Positions 22,015 through 31,330 of a stretch of 64,000 nucleotides of DNA are shown here, piece by piece. The DNA comes from Azorinus chamasolen (taxonomy: Eukaryota; Mollusca; Bivalvia; Cardiida; Solecurtidae): assembly GCA_963576725.1 (NCBI GenBank), contig OY755241.1:73048999-73112998 (forward strand). The letters are read 5' to 3'. Both the position numbers and the translations under genes were made by a program. The notes under the pieces are model-generated. The model was not told where the DNA came from. It saw only the letters and a list, made by a program, of their open reading frames with translations, and ran no database searches. The number at the start of each line of letters is the position of its first letter. The first letter of the stretch is position 1.

Positions 22015-22186
22015 TTATACTGCTTTGCCTTGTGGTTCTCTACCAGGGTTGTGCAAATGATGACTTCTTGGTCAGAAATGACCCCCGTCCCTGGGGTATC
22101 TCAGGTGAGCACTTTAGGGCCTCGTGGCCCTCTTGTTCCCCCTTTGCATGGTCAAATTTGAGACTTGAATTGTGACTATGTTACAG

Positions 22187-22338
22187 ATTTCCCAATCCTA
22201 GCGGAGGGTAAATTGATTGGTTACATAAACAACATCCACATTCCTGATGGCACCTTCACTGTTGACATGCTGCCCTTGCCGGATAACAGTGCCACACGTG
22301 TGAATGCTACCATCACAAACATGTACCCTCATCTCTAG
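22187..22338 (+). pseudogene. HMCN1: Hemicentin-like exon: start of nidogen-G2-like domain, frameshifted
   Basis: The exon lies between TATGTTACAG and GTATGTAA and is read in phase 1. It encodes FPILAEGKLIGYINNIHIPD, then GTFTVDMLPLPD, then ATRVNATITNMYP. This pattern (a GxLxGxIN strand, then an xATITN strand) matches the first part of the G2F/nidogen-G2 beta-barrel that follows TSP1 repeats in hemicentins. The exon is 152 bp. One added base would make it phase 1 to phase 1 like its neighbours and give the expected SL|VSHFRHLVS join. As written, the frame ends in TAG exactly at the donor. The missing base is probably within TACCCTCATC. Confidence 0.7.
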
Positions 22339-22649
22339 GTATGTAACTTATGTGTGTAATTGATGGAAATTGTTTGTTTGAACTAAGTATTTGGTATACA
22401 TACCGGAAGTGTGATTCCAGATCAAATTCTGATTTGCAAGTTTGATGTGTGTCAATAATTTAACCTTTTAGTCGTTAAGTATTTATGTAAGATATAATAA
22501 CACGATAACTAATGACTAGATACATTTTTATGATGGCACAGGAATACAGGAATTTTTGGCCATGGCATTATTTCTTACAATGAATATTCATGGAGTATTA
22601 ATATTCAAATACATATTTCTTCTTTATATTTAGACTTTTACAAATATGA

Positions 22650-22915
22650 ATTTTTTTCACTTCTTTGCAAACAGAAAAGACCCAGATCAGATGCCTCCTG
22701 TAGGAGCCTTCTGACCTGGAGCTACTGTGTCTGCTTATAAAATAATGTAGATTGGATTCTACATTTTCTGCCATGGTAAAAGTTTCTTGCTAGTAATTAT
22801 GTTAAGATATTCGGCTAATCAATATTCGTACAGGCTTATTTCTAACATACATATATTTCAGTATACACTTTACAGGAATCAGTACATGAATATTCATTAG
22901 GGAAATGGTTAAACT
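22650..22915. mobile_element. MITE family A copy, decayed left end
   Basis: It contains CTTTGCAAACAGAAAAGACC ... GTGTCTGCTTATAA and the tail GAATATTCATTAGGGAAATGGTTAA. The left TIR is not recognisable. Confidence 0.65.
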
Positions 22916-23014
22916 GTGAGCTGTACTATTCTGTATCAGACATTTTTATGAATTGGACCATTCACCACCAATATTCAATCTTATATTCTAACTTAATTGA
23001 TATTTTTGTTCCAG

Positions 23015-23139
23015 TGAGTCATTTCCGCCACCTAGTATCTGTTCTCAGCCCTGTGTACTGGACCTCAGCCCTGGAGGTGGATGGTGCAGCCAATGGGTAT
23101 CAGCTGACACACGAGAAGTCCAGGTGCAGTATGCCACAG
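23015..23139 (+). pseudogene. HMCN1: Hemicentin-like exon: middle of nidogen-G2-like domain, frameshifted
   Basis: The acceptor is TTTTTGTTCCAG and the donor CACAG|GTCAGT. The first frame gives VSHFRHLVSVLSPVYWTSAL and then VDGAANGYQLTHEKS. The last part reads correctly one base out as VQYATG, which joins in phase 1 to the GEILKMS start of the next exon. LVSxLSPxYWT and the ATGEIL strand are highly characteristic of the hemicentin G2F domain. The length of 125 bp is one short of a phase-1 symmetric exon, so a single base appears missing near AAGTCCAGGTG. A hAT transposon begins 22 bp into the following intron. Confidence 0.8.
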
Positions 23140-23412
23140 GTCAGTACAAGTTTGTGAAGATCAGGGTTTGTCCCGACGCAGGTTTATTGCGTCTGGTACG
23201 CGTTTTCTGTGACGAGGACCCGTATTTGATCAATTGTCCGCGTCCGCGGGACCCGCATGTGCAGCCCCAGCGTGTGTAACAAAGGGTCACGGAATTATAC
23301 CTGCTTGATCATACTGCGTCTGTAAAACACTTGTCACTTATTAAACTTCATTTGTATCGAGCGCCTACATGATATTGGTAATCTATATAGTACGAGAACC
23401 AGACAAACGGAA

Positions 23413-24334
23413 ATGATTCTCCTCGCGGAGAAAATGTCTAAACTAACAAAACTGACCACTTTATTCGGTGCAAAACCTCAGCTTGTCAAGCAGCCTGTCG
23501 ACAATAGAACAGAGGTTTCAAAAACTACGGAGGAAAATGTATCGGCAAAGGGGAAAAGGCGTAAATTTCTTCCTGAATGGAACGACAAGTTCGAATGGCT
23601 GCGGTTCATTGACGCGGAGGTAGGAATGCGCTCTTCAAATTGTGAAAAGGTGAACAATACAAATCCCTTTACAATCGGTTGTATGAACTATCAACATTCC
23701 ACCCTTACTAGGCACCAGCAGAGCAAAGATCACATAGATGCGTTAAAAAAGTTGAAGCTTCAGTCCGATTTCAAAATCTCTGTTCGAAATGCTGTCACTT
23801 TAGAGTCGTCATCGCAAACAGACACTCACGTCTACCAGCTTAGAACTGTTTATGTTATGGCAAAAAAAATTTTGCCTGCTGACGTGTTCTCAAGTTTGAT
23901 GGAACTACAGAAGCTAAATGGTGCTCCTATTGAAAACTTTTACTCAAAACACGAGATTGTAGAAGAAATGGAATGCTCCATCGCCAGTGTGATTGAAAAT
24001 AAATTGATTCAGGACATTAAATCTAGCCCATATGTTGGCATCATGTTAGATGAAACTTGCGATATATCAGTGGAAAAAAAACTTGTTGTTTATGTACGTT
24101 TTATAAAAAATGGGAAGGTTCAGGTAGCATACATTGGTAACAAAAAAATAAATGACTGTACAGCAGAAGGCATTTACACATCCTTAGTGAGCTTCTTGAG
24201 AGATAAGGGAATTGTTGGTCAGGAAGATTTTTTCCAGAATAATTGGCCTCGGAACAGACGGAGCTGCTGTAATGGTGGGTAATAGAAATGGCCTTGGTGT
24301 CAAACTAAAGCAGCTGAATCCTTTACTGATCCAG
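23413..24334 (+). pseudogene. hAT transposase exon 1 (ZNF862/KIAA1586-like), frameshifted
   Basis: Starting at the first ATG, this encodes a Lys-rich N-terminus with MSKLTKLTTLFG. A degenerate TTF/BED-like zinc finger follows (NPFTIGC...TLTRHQQSKDH), in which one expected cysteine of the first pair is serine. After it come an alpha-helical region, then SSPYVGIMLDETCDIS, which should carry the first catalytic aspartate of the RNase-H-like fold. Frame is lost at the T6 run 24228-24233. One base out it continues as IGLGTDGAAVMVGNRNGLGV, including the second conserved aspartate, then LNPLLIQ to a donor at 24335. The domain order is that of hAT transposases of the ZMYM/ZNF862 type. Not active as written. 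Confidence 0.8.
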
Positions 24335-24375
24335 GTATAGTAATAAAATAATGATAATTATCTGACTTATCACTT

Positions 24376-24606
24376 TAACCCATTACTCCATAAATAAGGC
24401 TTTTTGATAAAAAGTGTAGACCCTGGTCAGAGAGCTGTGGGGGCTGTCTGATCTTTATCTGAACTGTTTATCTATAGTAAATTTAAGTATAGGAAGTGAT
24501 TAAAATAAATAAAACTACTCAGAGATTCCTTTAAAGTATATTAGTATTATCATTTGATAACAAAAGAGGACTAGTGTGAAATTAAATATTCATAGATGAA
24601 TGGGTT
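24376..24606. mobile_element. MITE family A, diverged copy
   Basis: The ends are TTAACCCATTACTCC and GATGAATGGGTTAA. The central palindrome survives as GTGTAGACCCTGGTCAGAG ... CTTTATCTGAACTGTTT. Similar CCCATTACTCC-type ends occur at 26770. Confidence 0.65.
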
Positions 24607-24744
24607 AATTTAAAGTTACTAGATACCAACTAAAATACATTTTCAATATTTCTCATTTTAATGACAGGGAACATACTGAAAAATAGATTCATTCATTTTT
24701 GTTTCAAGTTTTAAAACAAATAAGCACTAGTTAAAGGTCAAATA

Positions 24745-24795
24745 TCCTGTGTGAAAAGAGTGCTATATAAATGTGGTATAATAATAATAATAAAT
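24745..24795 (+). repeat. L2/CR1- or SINE-type 3' tail
   Basis: GTGAAAAGAGTGCTATATAA followed by ATGTGGTATAATAATAATAA is a common animal retroelement 3' end with an ATA tail. It matches the antisense copy at 10079-10110. Confidence 0.55.
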
Positions 24796-25076
24796 CAGAT
24801 AACTTACATGTGTATTCATGTATACAGAATGTTAGTTATTGGGTTATTGATGGCAATGAATCTCTTCATAAATGTCATATGTTATATTCTTCACAGTTTA
24901 ATTCCCATCATGCACTCTGAATTAATTTTATCTCAGGCACTCAGTTTGTATACATTTAGAGTCTGTTGTTTCTCCCAGATTTATTTTCTGAGAAAGACAA
25001 CATACTCTAAGTATACAGATTAACAATGCAGATTCATATTAAACTGTGAGCCCCTGTTCTGTAAATTATTTTTATT

Positions 25077-25531
25077 ATACGCCCGAAGGGACGTATTATG
25101 GTATGGCGCATGTCGTCCGTCTGTCCGTCCGTCCGTTAGCAATTTCTTGTGCAACTAACTCCTCCTTTATTTTTCAACATAATTTCTTCAAACTTTCTGG
25201 AATGATAGATACTGATGTGTAGTTGTGCATATCAGTGAGATAACTCTCATATCATTTTTCATTCTGGAGTTATTGCCCTTTGATAGTTTCGGGTAGCAAT
25301 TTCTTGTGCAACTAACTCCTCCTTTATTTTTCAACATAATTTCTTCAAACTTTCAGGAATGATAGATACTGATGTGTAGTTGTGCATATCAGTGAGATAA
25401 CTCTCATATTATTTTTCATTCTGGAGTTATTGCCTTTGATAGTTTTGGGTAGCAATTTTCTGAAGGTTCACACATTGTGTAAATAGAACAGCCTTCGGGC
25501 GTATATTGCCCCGTCTCGCAGTGCTCTTGTT
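25077..25531 (+). mobile_element. Helentron-like element, two core repeats
   Basis: The 5' hairpin is ATACGCCCGAAGGGACGTAT and is echoed near the end by CCTTCGGGCGTATATTGCC. A GTCCGTCC microsatellite precedes two nearly identical units with AGCAATTTCTTGTGCAACTA and TTCATTCTGGAGTTATTGCC. It ends at GTGCTCTTGTTGT. It sits inside the hAT intron. Confidence 0.7.
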
Positions 25532-25556
25532 GTATATAATTTTAAATATATTTCAG

Positions 25557-26675
25557 GTACATTATGTTGCCAATAGGCTCAACTTGGCTGCATCACAAGC
25601 CAGCAGAGGGATCCAGTACCTTGAGGACTACAAAACCTACATTCACACTTTGTACAGATTTTACACAGACTCATCTGTGCGTTACGACAAATTACGTGAA
25701 TTGCATATACTGTTGCATGGAAAGGTCAAACAAGTTCCTGAGGGAACAAGTGTTCGATGGCTTTCAGTCGAAGCTGCTGTAAAAATGATATATGAATACT
25801 TTGACAGAATTTTAATATCACTTGAAAGTGATATTGATAAAACGGGAAAATCTACTGGCATTTTCAGATTGATTGCATCCGCAAAGTTCCTCCTTTGTAC
25901 AGCTCTTTTAATTGATGTTCTTGTTGTCATAGGAATTTTAAGTTTGACATTCCAAAAAGATCAGTTAAATGTGTCTAGCATCAGACAAAATGTGAATGCC
26001 ACACTTCAGGCCATGAAAACTGGCTCAAATACAGTTGACTCTGTGCTTGCTGGTTTGGGCCAGCCATATTGTCCTGAAAATGGTGGCAAATACAAAGGTG
26101 TTGAAATTTTGGATAATCAGGCTATCAGGGACAGGTTTGTCACTGTTAGAGAAACTTTTTTGAACTATTTTAAACACAATTTGACTGAGAGGTTTCCTGA
26201 AAACCAGTTGGATATTTTAGAGGCATTAGACACTGTTTTCAATCCAAAACGTTATCCTGATCAAGAAAGGAACATTGCTGCACATGGCAATTAACAGATG
26301 GAGATATTGATTCAACATTTTGCTCAGATAATTGATGAAAATAGATTCAGGAACCAGTTTCTCAATTTTAAGTATTTGACTTTGTCATATAAGGGTTCTC
26401 AAGGCTTTGATGAATATATTGAACTTCTTATAAGAGACTACAGTTATGTGTACCCAGATCTGGTTAAAATAGCAAGAATGGCTCTGGTGGTTCCTGTATC
26501 AAGTGCCCCTTGTTTCTCCCACCAAACTGTTCTAAAGAACAAAGTTAGAAACAGGTTAAATCCTGAAAGGCTGGAGAGACTTATGCTAATAAAATTACAG
26601 GGGCCACATGTTACAGAAATGGACTTTTTGGCAGTTGTACAAGCATTTGCAGGAATGAAAAATAGGAGAAAATAA
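25557..26675 (+). pseudogene. hAT transposase exon 2, one in-frame stop
   Basis: This exon starts VHYVANRLNLAASQASRGIQ, where hAT proteins usually have a Cys and a His (VHCVAHRLNLA); here they are Tyr and Asn. It continues with YTDSSVRYDKLRELH and EGTSVRWLSVEAAV, a helical insertion region. An in-frame TAA at 26292-26294 follows HGN. The same frame then runs to 26675 through FPxL-like YVYPDLVKIARMALVV, PVSSAPC, KNKVRNRLNPERLERLMLIK, the hATC dimerisation domain. The normally conserved ERGFS block is shortened to FSHQ. A polyadenylation-like AATAAA overlaps the stop codon. Confidence 0.85.
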
Positions 26676-26769
26676 AATTGCCACTGTGCTATACAGTTTA
26701 GTTGGGTTTATACTTTTGTTTACAGCATACAACAGTTAACATTTCTTATTTAATTATTCTACCCACAGA

Positions 26770-26940
26770 CCAACCCATCACTCCATAGATATATGCCTTT
26801 TTAGGGACTCAATTGTCTGATCTAAATCTGCAGCATTTGTTTATGATATATAGGATTTGGCTAAAATATTTTATTTGATAATAAAGCCTGAAAGAAAACA
26901 AGTATGACTGAAGATAAAAAATCATGGAGCAATGGGTTAA
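26770..26940. mobile_element. MITE family A remnant
   Basis: It has CCAACCCATCACTCC at the left and GAGCAATGGGTTAA at the right. The palindrome is collapsed to TCTGATCTAAATCTGCAGC. It lies inside the hAT 3' region. Confidence 0.55.
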
Positions 26941-27143
26941 TTTTACTGGGAACAGAAACTTCTGAAACTAAGATAAAACATACAATGCTAGAATGATCTT
27001 ATTATCGGATTTGTAAGGGCTAGAATATTGAACAAGTATTGCAGTATAATGGGACCCCCATAACTATAGAGGGACCCTCACATTGGTAGGGTTGAGGGTC
27101 CTAGGACTACCATTTGCAAAATCCTAGGGCAAACCCTGGAAGA

Positions 27144-27385
27144 TTAACCCTTTCCCTCATACAAACCTGTTATCACGCATTTGCAAACAGAGTAGACCCA
27201 GATCAGACGGCTCCTTGAGGATCAGGGTCTGCTCTGTTTGCTAATAGAATTTGATAGATCTGGTTCTCTAGTTTCTGAAATGGCTACAACATCCAACCAT
27301 TAATATTTAATTATAACTATTATATCCATGAATATTCAGTAGGTATTGAAATTTGAAACAAACATAAAACAGGGAGAGGATTTAA
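27144..27385. mobile_element. MITE family A, near-full copy abutting the hAT
   Basis: It runs from TTAACCCTTTCCCTCATAC to CAGGGAGAGGATTTAA. Its first T is also the last base of the hAT target repeat GAAGAT, so the hAT integrated right at the edge of this MITE. The palindrome apex has lost one side. Confidence 0.8.
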
Positions 27386-27626
27386 CCCTGGTTCCCTGTT
27401 GCACATTCATGTATGAAATAGTAACATCATGAATGTGCATTAGCTGAACTGTTATGGTGGCATAATTAGGTAAACAGGATAGTTTGGTATTGGTAGAATC
27501 TGTAGATTCAGCACTATTATAATTACATAACCAACAGAACAAACCTTCATCAGACGGCTCCTACAAGAGCAGTCTGATCTGGGTCTACTCTGTTTGCAAA
27601 GGTATTTATATGAAGGGATGGGTTAA
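27382..27626. mobile_element. MITE family A, tandem copy
   Basis: The left end TTTAACCCTGGTTCCC overlaps the TTAA of the preceding copy. The right end is GAAGGGATGGGTTAA. The palindrome GACGGCTCCTACAAGAGCAG is intact on the right arm (CTACTCTGTTTGC). Confidence 0.65.
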
Positions 27627-27863
27627 CCCTTTCCCTTATATAAACGTGTTTTCACACATTTGCAAATAGAATAGACCCAGATCAGACGGCTCCTAGAGGA
27701 CCCGTCTCATCAGGGTCTGCTCGATTTGCTAATAGAATTTGATAGATCAGTGTTTCTTTACTTTCTAAAATGTCTACAGTGTTCCATCTTCCATACTATT
27801 TTGTTAATGAATATTCATTAGGTATTAAAATGTGGCCTAAATAGAGGACAGGGGAAGTGTTAA
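27623..27863. mobile_element. MITE family A, tandem copy sharing a TTAA
   Basis: It shares TTAA 27623-27626 with the previous copy, so a single TTAA serves both ends. Ends TTAACCCTTTCCCTT and GGGGAAGTGTTAA. Confidence 0.8.
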
Positions 27864-28029
27864 CTGCACACTAACATTGAATCTGTGATAACCTAATCAA
27901 ACAGTCTGATGTAACTTGATGTCTGATTAGGATCCAAACTGTTTGTCACCTTGATAATATATTTGAAGAGAATTGAAACTGTCAGAATTGTATTAGATTA
28001 CCTTCTACCTATTGAGTATTTATGTAAGA

Positions 28030-28226
28030 AATATTGACATTAGTGTCAATTATATCATTTTCTATCGTGCCGTATGAACACAGGACATTTGGCTTAGGCA
28101 GAAACTGCAGAATAAATATCACACCATAAGCAAACAGATCAGATGTTGCATATTAGAATATCTGATCTATGTCTACTCTGTTTGCAATGATAATTGTAAA
28201 GGCATTATGTGTAGGAAAGGGTTAAG
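28030..28226. mobile_element. MITE family A, left-decayed copy
   Basis: It contains ATAAGCAAACAGATCAGATG ... GTCTACTCTGTTTGCAA and the right end TGTAGGAAAGGGTTAA. Confidence 0.65.
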
Positions 28227-28238
28227 TATAGCAATTAT

Positions 28239-28488
28239 TTAACCCTTTCCTTTACATAAGCGTGTTTTCACACAATTGCAAACAGAGTAGACCAAGATCA
28301 GACGGCTCCTAGAGGAGCCATCTGATCAGAGTCTGCTCTGTTTGCTAATAGAATTTAATAGATCTGTTTCAGTACTTTCTAAAATGGCTACACTGTTACA
28401 CCTTCTGTATTTCATTATAACTATTTTGTCCATGAAAATTCAGTAGGTATTGAAATTTGTAACAAACACTGAACAGGGAAAGGGTTAA
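28239..28488. mobile_element. MITE family A, well preserved copy
   Basis: It is 250 bp including TTAA at both ends, with TIRs CCCTTTCCTTTAC and GAACAGGGAAAGGG. A near-perfect central palindrome surrounds GACGGCTCCTAGAGGAGCCA. It is a good exemplar for building a consensus together with 7051-7300 and 32888-33141. Confidence 0.88.
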
Positions 28489-28733
28489 CTTATAAATTAA
28501 TGAAATGGATAATTTCAACAGCAAATGTCATCAGCATTGTTTAACTTTATATGAGTTAGATTTTTTACATTTCAATGTTTTTGTCTTTTGATTCTAACAC
28601 ATGCTGTTAAATAAAACTGAACTAAATATTGAATGGATAGGTAAATGTTAGAGACAAGAATAGTAAAAAAACTATTATAACATATCTTACATAATAGACT
28701 GTAATCTTTCTGATATATTGCTTACCTCCCTTG

Positions 28734-28965
28734 CTAACCCATTCCGTCATAATAATGCATTTGATACCTCTGTAAAAGTCAGTTTGAAATCATTGTGATA
28801 AATAGATCATTAGTTCCACAGCAGCAAATGCTCTATTTATCATAATGGTTTGTAAACACTACACAATTCTAAAAAAAATATACTTTGTTTCTAGTAATTG
28901 CTCCTTTTCAGTAGATTTGTTCAAAGAGGCTGGGTCTGAGAATAGCCTATGAGGGAATGGGCTAA
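28734..28965. mobile_element. MITE family D copy
   Basis: CTAACCCATTCCGTC and GAGGGAATGGGCTAA are the ends. The central hairpin is GATAAATAGATCATTAG / GCAAATGCTCTATTTATC. The right end is about 20 bp upstream of the next hemicentin exon. Confidence 0.7.
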
Positions 28966-28985
28966 TTGTCGTCTTTTTTTTACAG

Positions 28986-29141
28986 GAGAGATACTTAAGA
29001 TGTCTCAGTACTCCAAGGGTGTAGATCAGAATGGGAAGTTACAGCTTGACATTATGGTCCGTGGAAACGTGCCAGAAAGTTTGGAAACAGAAATTGTAGA
29101 AGTATCACCATACTGGGAGCAGTACCTGCAGACTGGCGTAG
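28986..29141 (+). CDS. HMCN1: Hemicentin-like exon: end of nidogen-G2-like domain
   Basis: A TCTTTTTTTTACAG acceptor and GTAG|GTAAGG donor bound 156 bp, phase 1 at both ends. The frame is intact and begins GEILKMSQYSKGVDQNGKLQ. It continues LDIMVRGNVPESLETEIVEV and ends SPYWEQYLQTGVG. GEIL, then GVDxxGxLxLDI, then Y.Q.G is the order seen in the C-terminal half of the hemicentin G2F domain. The next exon (YxTRLF / WNHT region) and the calcium-binding EGF exons were not found to the right, where insertions dominate. They may lie beyond 64 kb or be lost. Confidence 0.88.
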
Positions 29142-29176
29142 GTAAGGTTACCTTCATTTAGTAAATTATTGTATTT

Positions 29177-29672
29177 TAGCTTTTCTGTTTTTTGAAAGAA
29201 AAACAGTCAAGGTATTGTCATCACTCTGGTGTCGTCAATGGTGTTGGCGTAGATTACTTTTTCTGTGAAAAACTTAAACCTCATGCTCATATGTTTTAAA
29301 CTGCTTTGGATAGAGACTTCATCTTTGCCACACATGTACATTAATTGCAAAGGCATTTTTTTTTATATGTAAGGTAAGTCACCCTCTCAAGGTCAAATGT
29401 CGAATTTAAATGTCAAATTACAATTTTTAGCTAGTCTGTTTCAAAGAAAAGAAAAGTCAACCTATTTTGATCACTGGGTCGTAGGCGTCGTTGTCTTGGT
29501 CGTCGGAGTGCAAAAACTTTAATAAACTGGTAGCTCATTATTGGAAAAGTATAAGAGGTATCAACATGAAACTTCATTGCTTAGTAGATATTCTTGAGGA
29601 AAAGGCCCCTAAATAAGAACCATAACTCTTGATTTTAAAATTTCAGAGTTATGGCCCTTTTTCGTTTTCATT
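29177..29672 (+). mobile_element. Two adjacent truncated elements starting TTAGCT.TCTGTTT
   Basis: TTTAGCTTTTCTGTTTTTTG (29177) and TTTAGCTAGTCTGTTTCAAA (29426) each start with an imperfect hairpin, then a TTGTCATCACT..GTCGTC tract. The second copy runs into GAGTTATGGCCCTTTTTCG. They look like 5' parts of another Helentron-like family. Confidence 0.5.
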
Positions 29673-30332
29673 TTTATGCCCCCGTTGACGATAGTCGGGG
29701 GGCATTATGCTTTGCACATGTCCGTCTGTCACGCTTTTAGGTGCAGTTGGTTGTCACATTTTTTCAAGTGTTATAAGTCAGTAATTTCTACACTTATACA
29801 CATAAAACTTCACATACACATCAATTACCATCTGTGCTATCATTTGGCACCCCACCCATGCTGCCGGTAATCCCAAGGTCGAGGTCAAATGACTTGGAAA
29901 TTTTACGTGCAGTTGGTTGTTACATTTACGTGCAGTTATTTGTCTTAGTATTTTCAATGTCTTATATCTGATTCTCCCTAACCACTAGCTATTGCCATTG
30001 AATTGCATATACACATTAAACTTCATCCATACTTTAAGTGTACACCAGACCCATGCTGCCCGCAAGCCCAAGGTCAAGGTCAACTGACTTGGAAATTTTA
30101 CGTGTGGTTGGCTTTCACAGTTTTTTCATCGTCTTATATCTCCCTAACTATTGTAGTTATTAGCATTGAATTGCATATACACATTAAATACCATCTATAC
30201 CTTTATTGCACACCAAACCCATGCTGCCCGAAAGCCAAATGTCAAGGTCAAATGACTTAGGAATTTTACATGCAGTTGGTTATCACAGTTTTTTCATAGT
30301 CTTATATCTCCCTAACCACCCTGTATGAAATT

Positions 30333-30680
30333 TTGGCACGGAAATGGGGCGGAAATGGGACGGAAACGGGACGGAATCCCTTCTTTCCGTGCCGAAACTG
30401 AACGGAAATGCAAATTCCGTGCCAATTACGCCCCACACAGAAAGTTTTCTATACAAATTCCGTGCGGAAAAACAAAAATATTCCGTGCGGAATTTTATTC
30501 TGGGCGGAATTTCATACTTAAACTTTCTGTTTGGACCAGAATCTGCAACTTTGTCTACATTCTGGGCGGAATTTCCGACTTTAACTTATTTTGGGAACGG
30601 AAACTTCGAGTTAGACTTTTTGTTGGAACGGAATTTTCAACTTAGATTTTTTGTTGGAAAGGAATTATCAACTTACACTT
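30333..30680. repeat. Left subterminal CGGAA/TTCCG array
   Basis: GGCGGAA, GACGGAA, TTCCGTGC and similar words recur every 8-25 bases. The right half has short TTGGAACGGAA-type units about 30 bp apart. Apparent frames through it are incidental. Confidence 0.8.
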
Positions 30681-30959
30681 TTTGTTGGAACGAAACTTTT
30701 AACTTTTACTCAGGGTTAAATCATTTGGGGCAGAAATATAATTGTGACAGGTGTATTGGACCTGAAATAATAGTTGGCATTTTGCTGCAATTTGCTTTTG
30801 AAATAAATAAAGAAGAGTTTGCTCAGAATGAGCAAATCCTTCTTTTGCCACAATGTTTTCTCATGCAACTTGTTCATTTATTAAACAGAAAGTCAATCAA
30901 AATTAAAAAAACACCACCAATTTCTTCCGTATATAACTAAGAAATCATATATTGTTATT

Positions 30960-31330
30960 GCAGCAGTGCGAGTATCTTTCCCGTATGACAAAGTTAAGCG
31001 GAGTCCGCCTAAAATAAGGCATATTCCACCTAAAAATTTGCTAAAATCTATATTTTCGTGCTAAAATAAGACGGACATGGAATTTCGTTCCTATTCCACC
31101 TAAGCATTGAGAAATTCTGTCTAACATCAAGCGGATCCGCTTAAGGCTTAGGCGGAATATATTACTGTTAGCAGGAAAAACTTCTTGTAGGCGGAAAAAT
31201 AAGACTTAGAATAATTTTTAAGGTAGATGTTTTTATTTTAATTGTCATTTTATCAACAATTTTTAAGCGGAAATCTGAACTTAATAATAAGAAAATTTGT
31301 TTTAGGCGGAAATAATGACTTTGTTAAACT
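30960..31330. repeat. Second inner array of GCGGA/TCCGC words
   Basis: AAGCGGAGTCCGCCTAAAAT, AAGCGGATCCGCTTAAGGCT and TAGGCGGAAT-type words recur. The two palindromes around TCCG are notable. The composition differs from the outer array (TAAGGCGGAA rather than TTCCGTGC). Confidence 0.65.

Larger units (their letters stand above)
19283..22136 (+). mobile_element. Helentron-like tandem element hosting two others
   Basis: Repeats of about 165 bp contain TCTGAAACTGTAAGGC, TAGACCTTTGATATTTGG, GCATGATCTAATGGTCCTCT and AAAAATGGCCCCGCCCAAGG. The array breaks at about 20068, resumes for about 30 bases at 20575 (CTCTGAAACCATAAGGCTTA), breaks again at 20605, and resumes after 22015 (TTGTGGTTCTCTACC). 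It ends GGTGAGCACTTTAGGGCC...CTCTTGTT. The two breaks are the elements at 20069-20574 and 20605-22014. The 5' end is not clear. Confidence 0.65.
24335..25556 (+). other. Putative intron of the hAT gene, filled with repeats
   Basis: CCAG|GTATAG and AAATATATTTCAG|GTACAT bound it in phase 0. The coding reads LLIQ|VHYVANRLNLA across the junction. The interior is repeat-derived: a family A MITE, an L2/SINE-type tail and a Helentron-like element. Whether the intron predates these insertions cannot be told here. Confidence 0.65.
23162..27138 (+). mobile_element. hAT element with broken two-exon transposase gene
   Basis: The left end CAGGGTTTGTCC and the complement of the right end CAGGGTTTGCCC form a short TIR. 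GAAGAT flanks both sides (23156-23161, 27139-27144). hAT elements normally duplicate 8 bp, so two positions may have mutated. Inside is a transposase-like gene in the same orientation as the host gene. The element occupies the intron between the second and third G2F exons, starting 22 bp after the donor. Its own intron has collected a family A MITE, a retroelement tail and a Helentron-like element. Confidence 0.85.

Noticed and set aside
23413..26675. An ordinary host gene of the ZNF862/KIAA1586 type
   Set aside because: TIR-like ends and a flanking direct repeat place it inside a transposon, and it carries a frameshift and a stop, so a hAT copy is the simpler reading.
30325..30940. Two frames of 106 and 198 codons
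   Set aside because: They lie within the CGGAA/TTCCG array, and their residues repeat with the words. No domain is visible.
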